6,160 bases of DNA from Prevotella sp. (GTDB lineage: Bacteria > Bacteroidota > Bacteroidia > Bacteroidales > Bacteroidaceae). Position numbers and translations under genes: made by a program. Positions 1-5,224 of this stretch are shown here, one piece after another. The stretch lies in assembly GCA_021204605.1 (NCBI GenBank), contig JAJPZD010000237.1, forward strand, positions 1-6,160. Direction: 5' to 3'. Within the stretch, counting starts at the first letter, position 1, and every line of letters begins with the position of its first letter. The notes beneath the pieces are model-generated. The model saw nothing but the letters and a program-made list of their open reading frames with translations, did no database searches and was not told where the DNA came from.

Positions 1-251
1 ACAAGATACGCACGAGGGTATATTATGAGATATTCATCATAATGGACATTGCGACGGCGGTATTCATCGTGTTGCAGCCCCATTTCGCCTACTATCTGAT
101 CGGCATGATGATAATACCGGCAAGTGCGTTGATTGCGCATTACATAGTGCTGACGAGTACGAAAGTGACCAACATAACATTCAAGATAATCGTGTTTTTG
201 ATATTAGCACTTACAGTTTATAATCTATGGATGCCTTCATTGCCTTTCTGA
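1..251 (+). CDS. C-terminal part of a polytopic membrane protein (5' end outside window)
   Basis: The frame (first full codon at base 3) is open from the window edge to the TGA at 249-251, so this is the tail of a longer gene; the ATG at 42 is probably internal. The visible ~83 residues hold two or three hydrophobic stretches: around IFIIMDIATAVFIVL, then YLIGMMIIPASALIAHYIVL, then ITFKIIVFLILALTVYNLW at the end. The pattern of a helix, a short basic/polar loop (TSTKVTN) and a final helix fits the end of a multi-pass inner-membrane protein. I recall similar tails in Bacteroidales proteins of the DUF6427 type, but this is a weak recollection and no function is assigned. The stop lies 25 nt inside the next gene, so the two are probably translationally coupled in one operon. 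Confidence 0.65.
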   Translation, partial: KIRTRVYYEIFIIMDIATAVFIVLQPHFAYYLIGMMIIPASALIAHYIVLTSTKVTNITFKIIVFLILALTVYNLWMPSLPF

Positions 252-676
252 CCGAATACGGGTATGTGGGGATGTTGATTTCCTCATTCGTTGCCGGCAG
301 TTTTTTCCCGATGAGCAGTGAGGCGGTGATGGTAGCGTTCATTGCGGCAGGTCTTGACCCATGGGTGTTGTTAGTGTATGCCACGATAGGAAACGTGTTG
401 GGTAGCATGTTCAACTATTGGGTAGGCTCGTTGGGCAGGATTGACTGGATAGAGAAATACCTGCACGTGAAAAAGGCGAGTCTTGAGCGTGCGCAACGGT
501 TCTTGGGCGGCCGTGGGGCATGGATGGGATTTTTCGCATTTCTGCCGGTGCTTGGCAGTGCGCTGACCATAGCATTGGGACTGATGAGGGCAAACTTTTT
601 GATTACTGCTGTGAGTATAACGATTGGGAAGGCGGTGAGATATTTGGTGATTGTTTTAGGTGTACAGATTCTGTAG
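227..676 (+). CDS. yqaA: YqaA-like DedA/VTT-family membrane protein
   Basis: A complete 149-residue integral membrane protein resembling the short YqaA branch of the DedA/SNARE-associated (VTT) superfamily, whose larger members act in lipid carrier or phospholipid flipping and envelope homeostasis; the substrate of YqaA itself is not established. Visible family marks are the re-entrant-loop-like segment GSFFPMSSEAVM (residues 24-35, acidic E32), the glycine-rich GNVLGSMFNYWVG (55-67), the amphipathic basic segment around residues 74-95, FLPVLGSALTIALGLMR (105-121), and a C-terminal helix after GKAVRYL. Length matches YqaA proteins (about 140-160) and is shorter than full DedA (about 200-220). 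The ATG at 227 overlaps the preceding membrane-protein gene, suggesting one transcript. Another ATG at 231 is in a different frame. No T-run terminator follows the TAG. Confidence 0.85.
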   Translation: MDAFIAFLTEYGYVGMLISSFVAGSFFPMSSEAVMVAFIAAGLDPWVLLVYATIGNVLGSMFNYWVGSLGRIDWIEKYLHVKKASLERAQRFLGGRGAWMGFFAFLPVLGSALTIALGLMRANFLITAVSITIGKAVRYLVIVLGVQIL

Positions 677-736
677 TAATGTAGGGTCCCAATTTATTGA
701 GGACTGAATTAAGAGTTGCCTGACGGGGTATGGGGG

Positions 737-766
737 AAATGAAAAATGAAAAATGAAGAATGAAAA
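737..766. repeat. Short heptanucleotide tandem repeat (ATGAAAA)4
   Basis: ATG recurs at exact 7-bp steps (739, 746, 753, 760), giving four near-identical ATGAAAA units; the third unit is ATGAAGA. It lies 60 bp past the yqaA stop. A period of 7 changes the reading frame with each unit gained or lost, but no ORF depends on it here, so it looks like a non-coding simple repeat. Confidence 0.7.
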
Positions 767-844
767 ATTTAGAGTCACCGCATTTTTGCTTGGGAATTAT
801 TCTATACATCTTAATATTTAGAGAAATATATTTACAATATATCA

Positions 845-869
845 TTTGTGCAAGTGAGACTTGCACAAA
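845..869 (+). repeat. Palindrome copy 1 (solo): perfect 11-bp stem, GAG loop
   Basis: Arm TTTGTGCAAGT, loop GAG, then the exact reverse complement of the arm. This 25-nt sequence recurs without mismatch at 1073-1097 and 2694-2718, always with GAG on the plus strand, so all copies share one orientation. The AT-rich leader just upstream (ATATTTACAA at about 828-837) also resembles those of the other copies. Unlike them, this copy has no CGTTTATA/TATAAACG hairpin upstream. It lies 168 bp beyond the yqaA stop, so it could be a transcript end for that gene or a remnant of another composite repeat. Confidence 0.85.
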
Positions 870-971
870 AGGAATGAAATTTATCAGGTGAATTGAAAAA
901 CTGCATTAGAGATACTTGTAGAGCGAATTATTGTAAAAATTCGAGAAGCGTGTTGGTGAAGGTTGAGAGCG

Positions 972-1099
972 AAAATCGTTTATAGTCAGCTAAAAAGAGA
1001 GAAAAATTGAGCTTTAAGCTATGTATAAACGAAAATCTAAAAATAATATTAGATAAAATATTACAAATATAATTTGTGCAAGTGAGACTTGCACAAATT
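972..1099 (+). repeat. Composite two-hairpin repeat, copy A (downstream of ATPase gene)
   Basis: The unit has two parts. (i) An imperfect inverted repeat: CGTTTATA (977-984), three unpaired bases, AGCT (988-991), a spacer, AGCT (1017-1020), three unpaired bases, TATAAACG (1024-1031). (ii) About 41 bp later, the 25-nt GAG-loop palindrome at 1073-1097, here extended to 13-bp arms (1071-1099). Copy B at 2592-2720 has the same order, the same internal distances (one 1-bp difference) and the same strand. Everything between the two copies is the ATPase gene and its promoter. Confidence 0.85.
1071..1099 (-). terminator. Possible terminator hairpin of the ATPase gene (palindrome copy 2)
   Basis: A perfect 13-bp stem with a 3-nt loop starts 34 nt past the ATPase stop codon on the minus strand and is followed there by AT-rich sequence (ATATTTGTAATATTTT) rather than a clean T-run. 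Palindrome copy 3 lies at nearly the same distance past the stop of the DUF3256-like gene, so a transcript-end role is plausible. The exact conservation of the loop and arms suggests more than a generic terminator. Confidence 0.4.
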
Positions 1100-1133
1100 G
1101 GAGGGATGGTTTGAAATAGGATTGGGTAGCATT

Positions 1134-2555
1134 TTATTCTTTGAAAAGGTCATCGGCGGTGATGGTATTTTGGATGGAATACTGGTAGATGTTTTCCTTT
1201 ATGCCGTAAGGGGTGATTAGGGTGACGTGGATTGCCTTGCGGGTTTTACGAATTTCGCTGTACTGGGCGACTTTGTTGCGGATGTTTTCGTCGTCCTCTT
1301 TCTTTATTGTGTACTCCGTTGTGGAGAATTTCATTTCACATAAGTTGATGACTTGATCATCGCGTTCAATCACCATATCAATCTGTGCACCTTTACCATT
1401 AACAGGGTTGTCGGTTATACGCAAGGAATAGATCTTGGTGGAAACGCCGGAAATGCCAAGAGCCTGTTTTATCTGTTTGATATGCTCAAAACAAACACGT
1501 TCAAAAGCGAGGTCTTCCCATGCGTTGCGCACTGGTGTGTTGGTGTTTAGAGACCAGAAATTGCTGTCTATTCCAGCATTATTTTGGATGAATTTATAGT
1601 AGAACAGTGTATAGTTGTCAATCAGTTGGTAGATTGTCTTGTTGCGTTTACCATATCGGCAGTCGTATTTGCAGATAAAGCCGCAAGCCTCTAAATCCTC
1701 CAGAACATGAGAGAGAGAGCCATTGTTGAGAGTTTTTCCCTCACTGATAATCTCATTGCGAGTCATTCCAATCCGTTTTGTACCGAGAGTGGAAACAACA
1801 TTCATGTAAGGTTCGGGATTTTTGAAAAGAGAACGGTAAAGTTCGTTGTATTCGTAATGAAGTTTGCCCATAGGGTTGAAAAACAGCGAATCGATATTCT
1901 GGGCGATACTCTTGCCACGTTCCAGCAAAGACCAGTAGAAAGGCACGCCGCCCATGACCATATAACATTCCAATAAAGCATAGCGGTTAATGTTAAGGTT
2001 CAGACTTTCAGCATAGAGCTCACATTCATGGAGTGTGAAGGGAGCGAGATTAATGCGGTGAGACACCCTGTTGTGGAGGCCGCCATGATTTTTGTAAACA
2101 TTGTTAATGAGCCATGACGTGGCAGAGCCACATATTATGAGGAGAATGTCCTTATGTGCGGAAGCGTAGCTGTTCCAGAAATGTTCGAGAGCAGAAACGA
2201 AATTGGAGCGTGGCGCATCCATCCAAGGCAGTTCATCGATGAATACCACTTTTTTGCCTTTCGCTTGTTTGTTCAACAACTCAGACAGGAGGGAGAACGC
2301 ATCAAACCAGTCAGAAGGAATGCGACATTTCGTCATGCCATAATTTATGAGAGACTGCCGGAACTCACGCAGTTGGACACGTGTATTCTGGTTTGCCAAG
2401 CCAGAATGTTGAAACGCAAACTGGTAGTTGAAAGTCTCCCTTATGAGGAAAGTCTTTCCTATGCGTCGTCTTCCAGTGACAGCGACAAATTCGGAATATA
2501 TAGACTTGTATGCTCTTAGCAATTCCCGTTGTTCAGCTTTTCTTCCTATTAACAT
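1134..2555 (-). CDS. AAA+ ATPase with C-terminal PD-(D/E)XK nuclease-like domain (PF01637 / DUF234 type)
   Basis: A 473-residue protein of the 'archaeal ATPase' family common in Bacteroidales accessory DNA. Visible: an N-terminal IGRKAE motif, Walker A GRRRIGKT (28-35), Walker B VVFIDELPW (103-111; D107, E108), a sensor-like CGSATSWL (142-149), an arginine in GGLHNRVSH (R163), a winged-helix-like segment around 263-297 (TRNEIISEG...LSHVLEDLEACGFI), and a DUF234-type end with QIDMVIE (D393) and CEMKF (E407, K409), matching the D...ExK core of PD-(D/E)XK nucleases. The key residues look intact, so both ATPase and nuclease activity are possible; the substrate is unknown and roles in mobility or defence are inference. 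I start at ATG 2555 (MLIGRK) because an upstream in-frame TTG at 2582 falls inside the -7 promoter box. The gene stands alone between two direct composite repeats. Confidence 0.85.
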   Translation of the reverse strand: MLIGRKAEQRELLRAYKSIYSEFVAVTGRRRIGKTFLIRETFNYQFAFQHSGLANQNTRVQLREFRQSLINYGMTKCRIPSDWFDAFSLLSELLNKQAKGKKVVFIDELPWMDAPRSNFVSALEHFWNSYASAHKDILLIICGSATSWLINNVYKNHGGLHNRVSHRINLAPFTLHECELYAESLNLNINRYALLECYMVMGGVPFYWSLLERGKSIAQNIDSLFFNPMGKLHYEYNELYRSLFKNPEPYMNVVSTLGTKRIGMTRNEIISEGKTLNNGSLSHVLEDLEACGFICKYDCRYGKRNKTIYQLIDNYTLFYYKFIQNNAGIDSNFWSLNTNTPVRNAWEDLAFERVCFEHIKQIKQALGISGVSTKIYSLRITDNPVNGKGAQIDMVIERDDQVINLCEMKFSTTEYTIKKEDDENIRNKVAQYSEIRKTRKAIHVTLITPYGIKENIYQYSIQNTITADDLFKE

Positions 2556-2579
2556 ATAAAAATTAAGAAATTTTCGCTG

Positions 2580-2587
2580 CAAAGATA
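2580..2587 (-). promoter_or_regulatory. -7 promoter box of the ATPase gene
   Basis: The minus strand reads TATCTTTG, a perfect match to the Bacteroidetes -7 consensus TAnnTTTG. It would start transcription near 2573-2576 and give a leader of about 20 nt before ATG 2555. No good TTTG -33 box is seen: the nearest, TTAG at 2610-2613, is weak and lies inside the inverted repeat of composite repeat copy B. The gene may therefore be weakly expressed or controlled by a factor that binds the repeat. Confidence 0.65.
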
Positions 2588-2591
2588 ATAA

Positions 2592-2720
2592 AAAATCGTT
2601 TATAGCGAGCTAAAAACTGATTTTTTTTGAGATTTAAGCTGCGTATAAACGAAAAAAAATGAGGATGATAATTCGTAAATATTTATAATTGTATTTGTGC
2701 AAGTGAGACTTGCACAAATT
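2592..2720 (+). repeat. Composite two-hairpin repeat, copy B (upstream of ATPase gene)
   Basis: Direct-orientation partner of copy A. CGTTTATA lies at 2597-2604, AGCT at 2608-2611, AGCT at 2637-2640 and TATAAACG at 2644-2651, each exactly 1620 bp from its counterpart. The 25-nt palindrome at 2694-2718 is 1621 bp from its counterpart. The three-base internal-loop sequences differ from copy A (GCG/GCG against GTC/ATG) yet remain unpaired in both, so the fold is kept while the bases change. The inverted repeat begins 10 bp upstream of the ATPase -7 box and covers the expected -33 region. Confidence 0.85.
2693..2719 (-). terminator. Possible terminator hairpin of the DUF3256-like gene (palindrome copy 3)
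   Basis: A perfect 12-bp stem with a 3-nt loop begins 36 nt beyond the stop codon of the gene at 2756-3394 on the minus strand. It is followed by AT-rich sequence (ACAATTATAAATATTT), not by a T-run. It is also the distal part of composite repeat copy B, so termination may be incidental. Confidence 0.35.
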
Positions 2721-2755
2721 GGTTGTATTGGGATATATAATTGAAAATCAATAAA

Positions 2756-3394
2756 TTATAATGTAAAATTGTCGCCATTCCATTTAAAGATCTGGGGTTT
2801 TATTATAGCTTTAAGCTCATCCGTCTTGTCGTTGGATGTAGGAGGGATGGTGAGATTGTAATAAAAATTCGCATTTTCTGAAAAGTCGGCACTTATAACG
2901 ACAGGTTCGATAAATTTGCAGAGGTTGTTGAATGTCTGCACCTGCATGGTGTCTGGTCGTTGGATGAAAGAGGCGAGCAGGGCATCAGGGTTGTTTGCGC
3001 TTGGCAAATCAAAGTTTTTGTGGAGTGTTGACCAGTCGGTATTGTAGAAAGAAACCATACTTTCAAGCATTGGAGTGGTGTATGTCTTCACCAAGCAAAT
3101 AATCTGTGTGGAATCGTTGCAAGTAAGGATGCGTATCTGCAAATCGAGAGCCATGCTGACACTTATTTTCACGAAGTCAGGTGCGATAGAGTCGATTGAT
3201 GTGAAGCCATCGAGCATGTTTTTAATTTTGAGACTGTCATTAGTCTCCCTGTTGAGGAGCAGTTCTGAATGCTGTTCATCGTTGAGGCTTGGTATTATAT
3301 CCTTAGGGATAGTGCAAAGCACGTCAGATATTGATATTTTTGCCGTTGAGGACAGGCAGAAGACCATGAATGTGATAAAAAATAATTTTCTCAT
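2756..3394 (-). CDS. Secreted DUF3256-like protein (function unknown)
   Basis: A 212-residue protein with a clear Sec signal peptide (MRKLFFITFMVFCLSSTA, cleavage probably after residue 18; no lipobox cysteine), so it should be periplasmic or exported. The mature part resembles DUF3256 (PF11644), a Bacteroidales-restricted family of about 200 residues with no known function: IPKDIIPSLN near the mature N-terminus, a central strand-rich block (VSMALDLQIRILTC, then IICLVKTY), the FYNTDW motif (116-121) and a C-terminal strand ending FKWNGDNF. The family assignment is from memory of its sequence pattern. The gene has its own promoter about 20 bp upstream, and palindrome copy 3 lies 36 bp beyond its stop, so it is probably monocistronic. 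Confidence 0.7.
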   Translation of the reverse strand: MRKLFFITFMVFCLSSTAKISISDVLCTIPKDIIPSLNDEQHSELLLNRETNDSLKIKNMLDGFTSIDSIAPDFVKISVSMALDLQIRILTCNDSTQIICLVKTYTTPMLESMVSFYNTDWSTLHKNFDLPSANNPDALLASFIQRPDTMQVQTFNNLCKFIEPVVISADFSENANFYYNLTIPPTSNDKTDELKAIIKPQIFKWNGDNFTL

Positions 3395-3416
3395 TTTGTA
3401 AATACGATTTTGGGGT

Positions 3417-3449
3417 GCAATATTACGGTTTTATTTTGATTTCGGCAAA
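3417..3449 (-). promoter_or_regulatory. Promoter of the DUF3256-like gene
   Basis: On the minus strand a -33 TTTG (3446-3449) is followed after 20 nt by TAATATTG (3418-3425), one mismatch from TAnnTTTG. Transcription would start near 3411, about 17 nt before the ATG at 3394. The spacing is the same as in the divergent promoter at 3521-3552. Confidence 0.6.
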
Positions 3450-3520
3450 TTTAAGGATGTAAAATTATTTGCGGAATTTGCGGCCTAATTATGGAAGAAG
3501 ATAAAAAATAATAGTATATT

Positions 3521-3552
3521 TTTGTTTTTTTGTGTTATTCTATCTATCTTTG
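3521..3552 (+). promoter_or_regulatory. Strong canonical promoter driving the candidate ncRNA
   Basis: A -33 TTTG (3521-3524), a 20-nt spacer, and a perfect -7 TATCTTTG (3545-3552) on the plus strand. This is the best promoter in the window, and no plus-strand gene follows it. The predicted start is near 3557. Confidence 0.7.
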
Positions 3553-3556
3553 TACC

Positions 3557-3837
3557 CAATCTACGTAGCCAAACAGCTTGTAGGTAGTTTATTGGTAAAG
3601 GACGTTTACGGACAAATCTTCTACGGTTAAAACTTCGCAGAGTAGAAAAGTACAGGAAGATTGGCAACGAGACGTTTGCGTTGGAGGTATTATATCCATT
3701 ATACATATTAGGGAAATATGTATATGTTGTGTAAATATGTCACGACGTGGGCTGACTAAGTTGCTTATCCTTGTACAGGGCGATGCGAAGGCCTGACTGT
3801 GGGATGAGTGACAAGTATAGACTCCCACGTCTTTTTT
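3557..3837 (+). ncRNA. Candidate structured non-coding RNA (~280 nt), unassigned
   Basis: The interval runs from a canonical promoter to a long stem followed by T6, with no credible ORF on either strand. The 5' half can fold: CCAAT (3556-3560) with ATTGG (3591-3595), AATCTTC (3615-3621) with GAAGATT (3656-3662), and CAACG (3665-3669) with CGTTG (3679-3683). The 3' half is the three-part stem described at 3744-3837. I do not see the conserved cores of RNase P RNA, tmRNA (no alanine-rich tag ORF) or SRP RNA. Promoter-to-terminator RNAs of Bacteroidales such as 6S RNA or the Bacteroidales-1 motif are possible homologues, but I cannot confirm either. Start and end are inferred from the flanking signals. 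Confidence 0.5.
3744..3837 (+). terminator. Elaborate multi-stem intrinsic terminator / ncRNA 3' domain
   Basis: GACGTGGG (3744-3751) pairs perfectly with CCCACGTC (3824-3831), directly followed by T6 (3832-3837). Inside is an 8 x 11 nt internal loop, then an 11-bp helix with several G-U pairs (3760-3770 with 3802-3812), then CAGG (3776-3779) with CCTG (3792-3795). A terminator enclosing 70 nt of further structure is far larger than usual, so it is probably a functional part of the RNA as well as its stop signal. Confidence 0.7.
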
Positions 3838-4275
3838 CATGTAACTAATCATCATATCTGAAACAAACAATTGCCAGACTTGGGGGCACGGGCAAAAAAT
3901 CCATAATTATGAAAAATAATTGGATTTAAGAGGTTACATACGGTACGAAAAAGTCATAAACACATGGAAGCAATCAAGAATTGTCTTTCAACTCTCTCAA
4001 CCAGGACACAATAGACAAAACCCCATAAAAGGGGATCGAAATAATAGAGCCCGTTTATCATTTGAGGGCAGGAAACGCTTAGAGAACAGACGAACATTAT
4101 TAAAAGGGCAAAAATTAAGAACTATGTGAGAGGCATATACTATTGTGCAGATTGCATAGCAGGAATGACTAAATAAGATGTTTTACAGGAAAATGACGTT
4201 CAAAGGGCGTTGTCTTCTACAGTCGAATTTCGCAATTTTGATATATAGGAAGAAACGAAAGGCACGTCAAAGAGA
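3838..4275. other. Gene-free stretch with short inverted repeats
   Basis: I find no convincing gene in these 438 bp. Open frames are short and lack coding character. Small inverted repeats are present: AAATCCATAATTAT (3897-3910) against ATAATTGGATTT (3916-3927) with a 2-nt bulge, CCCC (4021-4024) against GGGG (4031-4034), and GCCC (4049-4052) against GGGC (4066-4069). The last part is also the 3' flank of the minus-strand gene ending at 4276, with no clear terminator. A decayed gene is possible, but I cannot identify one. Confidence 0.5.
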
Positions 4276-4884
4276 TTACATTATGTGAATAGCTGTTATA
4301 AGTATCATGATGATTACTATGGCAATCATTATTGAGGCAAGGGAGAAGAATATGTAGGAGACCATTCTCTTGTTGGAGTAAGAGAACAGGGTGGAAATAA
4401 AGAAGAAAATTGTGGATATGGGACCTATGAAAACATAAAGGATTGTGTTCAGGGGACCGTAGGAGATATGGAGGCATCTTGACATTGATTCCAATAATGC
4501 TATCGTATCATAACATATCTTATCCATGAGGCTTGTCCCCTCGTAACCGGAAATAAGCACTGCATCTTTCAGCATTTCATCGGTTAGTCCAAATTGAGGA
4601 AAAGCAGCGTCGATTATTGTTGTGAATATCATGAAACCGATGACGAAGGTCATGGTTGCACCAGCAATTAGAAAGCCTATCGATACTTTTCTCTGCTTGA
4701 AATAAGACAGCAGGGTTGCGACGAAACCACATACTATCGCCAACGGACCGAGTATGACGAACAAGAGGGTGTTCAGTACACCGTAAGAATTGCCCCATGT
4801 GTATGTCATGATTTTCATAAGTTCCGTGCATACATCACAAATCTTGTCTAAAAAAGCATAATCAAAAAATGATAGGATTTCCAT
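4276..4884 (-). CDS. Four-helix membrane protein made of two tandem copies of a two-helix unit
   Basis: An unrecognised 202-residue membrane protein with an internal duplication: residues 11-92 align with 119-200. Each half has an amphipathic start (LDKICDVCTELM / MDKICYDTIALLESM), the shared core S-Y-G-x-L-N-T-x-L-[FY]-V-x-x-G-P (33-47 and 141-155), a helix running into LLSY/LFSY, a short basic loop (FKQRKVS / SNKRMVS) and a second long helix. The halves are joined by a polar linker (about 93-118) rich in acidic residues. A third copy of the unit is the whole of the gene immediately upstream, 19 bp away and surely cotranscribed. No signal peptide, enzyme motif or known domain is visible. Roles such as immunity, small-protein partner or envelope stress would be guesses. 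Confidence 0.75.
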   Translation of the reverse strand: MEILSFFDYAFLDKICDVCTELMKIMTYTWGNSYGVLNTLLFVILGPLAIVCGFVATLLSYFKQRKVSIGFLIAGATMTFVIGFMIFTTIIDAAFPQFGLTDEMLKDAVLISGYEGTSLMDKICYDTIALLESMSRCLHISYGPLNTILYVFIGPISTIFFFISTLFSYSNKRMVSYIFFSLASIMIAIVIIMILITAIHIM

Positions 4885-4903
4885 ATTGCAATTATTTATT
4901 GGA

Positions 4904-5197
4904 TTATTGATCCCAATCAGCCCCGGCTGATAAGGTATTGAAATTATTCATCAAATATAATAGTGTCAGAATGAACATAACGATGATTATTCCTACGGCA
5001 GTCAGTCCGAAATGGTAAAACATCATGGAAGTGGTTTTCTTGTTCTTGTAGGACAGACGAGTGGAAATGTAAAAACATATTGTAGATAAAGGACCTAATA
5101 TCATAAAAAGGATAACACTTAATGTGTTAAATGACATTCCAAACAGGTCTGCCATAAGTTCTATAAAACTTGAGCCTATATTGCATAGAGTATTCAT
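4904..5197 (-). CDS. Small two-helix membrane protein, single-unit paralogue of the downstream gene
   Basis: A 97-residue protein with two predicted transmembrane helices (about 26-47 and 59-84) and a polar tail ending in ADWDQ. It carries one copy of the unit found twice in the next gene: a cysteine-containing amphipathic start (LCNIGSSFIELM), SFNTLSVILFMILGP (22-36), TRLSYKNKKTTS (46-57), then the second helix. The loop between helices is basic and therefore probably cytoplasmic. The family is not one I can name. The ATG at 5197 has no Shine-Dalgarno, as is usual in this phylum. It lies 27 nt after a 35-codon ORF and 19 nt before its larger paralogue, forming a small operon-like cluster. 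Confidence 0.75.
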   Translation of the reverse strand: MNTLCNIGSSFIELMADLFGMSFNTLSVILFMILGPLSTICFYISTRLSYKNKKTTSMMFYHFGLTAVGIIIVMFILTLLYLMNNFNTLSAGADWDQ

Positions 5198-5224
5198 AAT
5201 TTCATTGGTTTAAGTTGATGATTA

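Larger units (their letters stand above)
677..1133. other. Repeat-rich intergenic region, no gene
   Basis: This 457-bp AT-rich gap separates the convergent yqaA (+) and ATPase (-) genes. It holds a heptanucleotide tandem repeat (737-766), a solo copy of the 25-nt palindrome (845-869) and composite repeat copy A (972-1099). I see nothing recognisable in 677-736 or 870-971. Short open frames here have no coding character; one on the minus strand is simply a reading of the heptanucleotide repeat. Confidence 0.7.

Noticed and set aside
603..866. Minus-strand ORF with an FFILHFSFF stretch
   Set aside because: It is a translation of the heptanucleotide repeat and overlaps the yqaA 3' end and palindrome copy 1.
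1353..2519. Plus-strand ORFs inside the ATPase gene
   Set aside because: They are antisense shadows of a protein with intact Walker A, Walker B and D...ExK motifs.
845..2718. The three 25-nt palindromes as a CRISPR array
   Set aside because: Spacing is 228 and 1621 bp, not regular, there are only three copies, and no cas gene is present.
972..2720. Composite repeats as terminal inverted repeats of an insertion sequence
   Set aside because: The two copies are direct, not inverted, no target-site duplication is evident, and the enclosed gene is an ATPase-nuclease rather than a recognisable transposase.
3557..3837. Candidate RNA as a retron msr-msd region
   Set aside because: No reverse-transcriptase gene lies nearby on either strand, and no end-pairing a1/a2 arms were found.
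3485..3870. Minus-strand ORFs antisense to the candidate ncRNA
   Set aside because: They are cysteine/serine/histidine-rich with no domain pattern and are best explained as shadows of structured non-coding sequence.
3920..4129. A 69-codon plus-strand ORF as a gene
   Set aside because: Composition is dominated by R, K, N and Q with no hydrophobic core or motif, there is no promoter, and neighbouring frames show nothing similar; it looks like chance.
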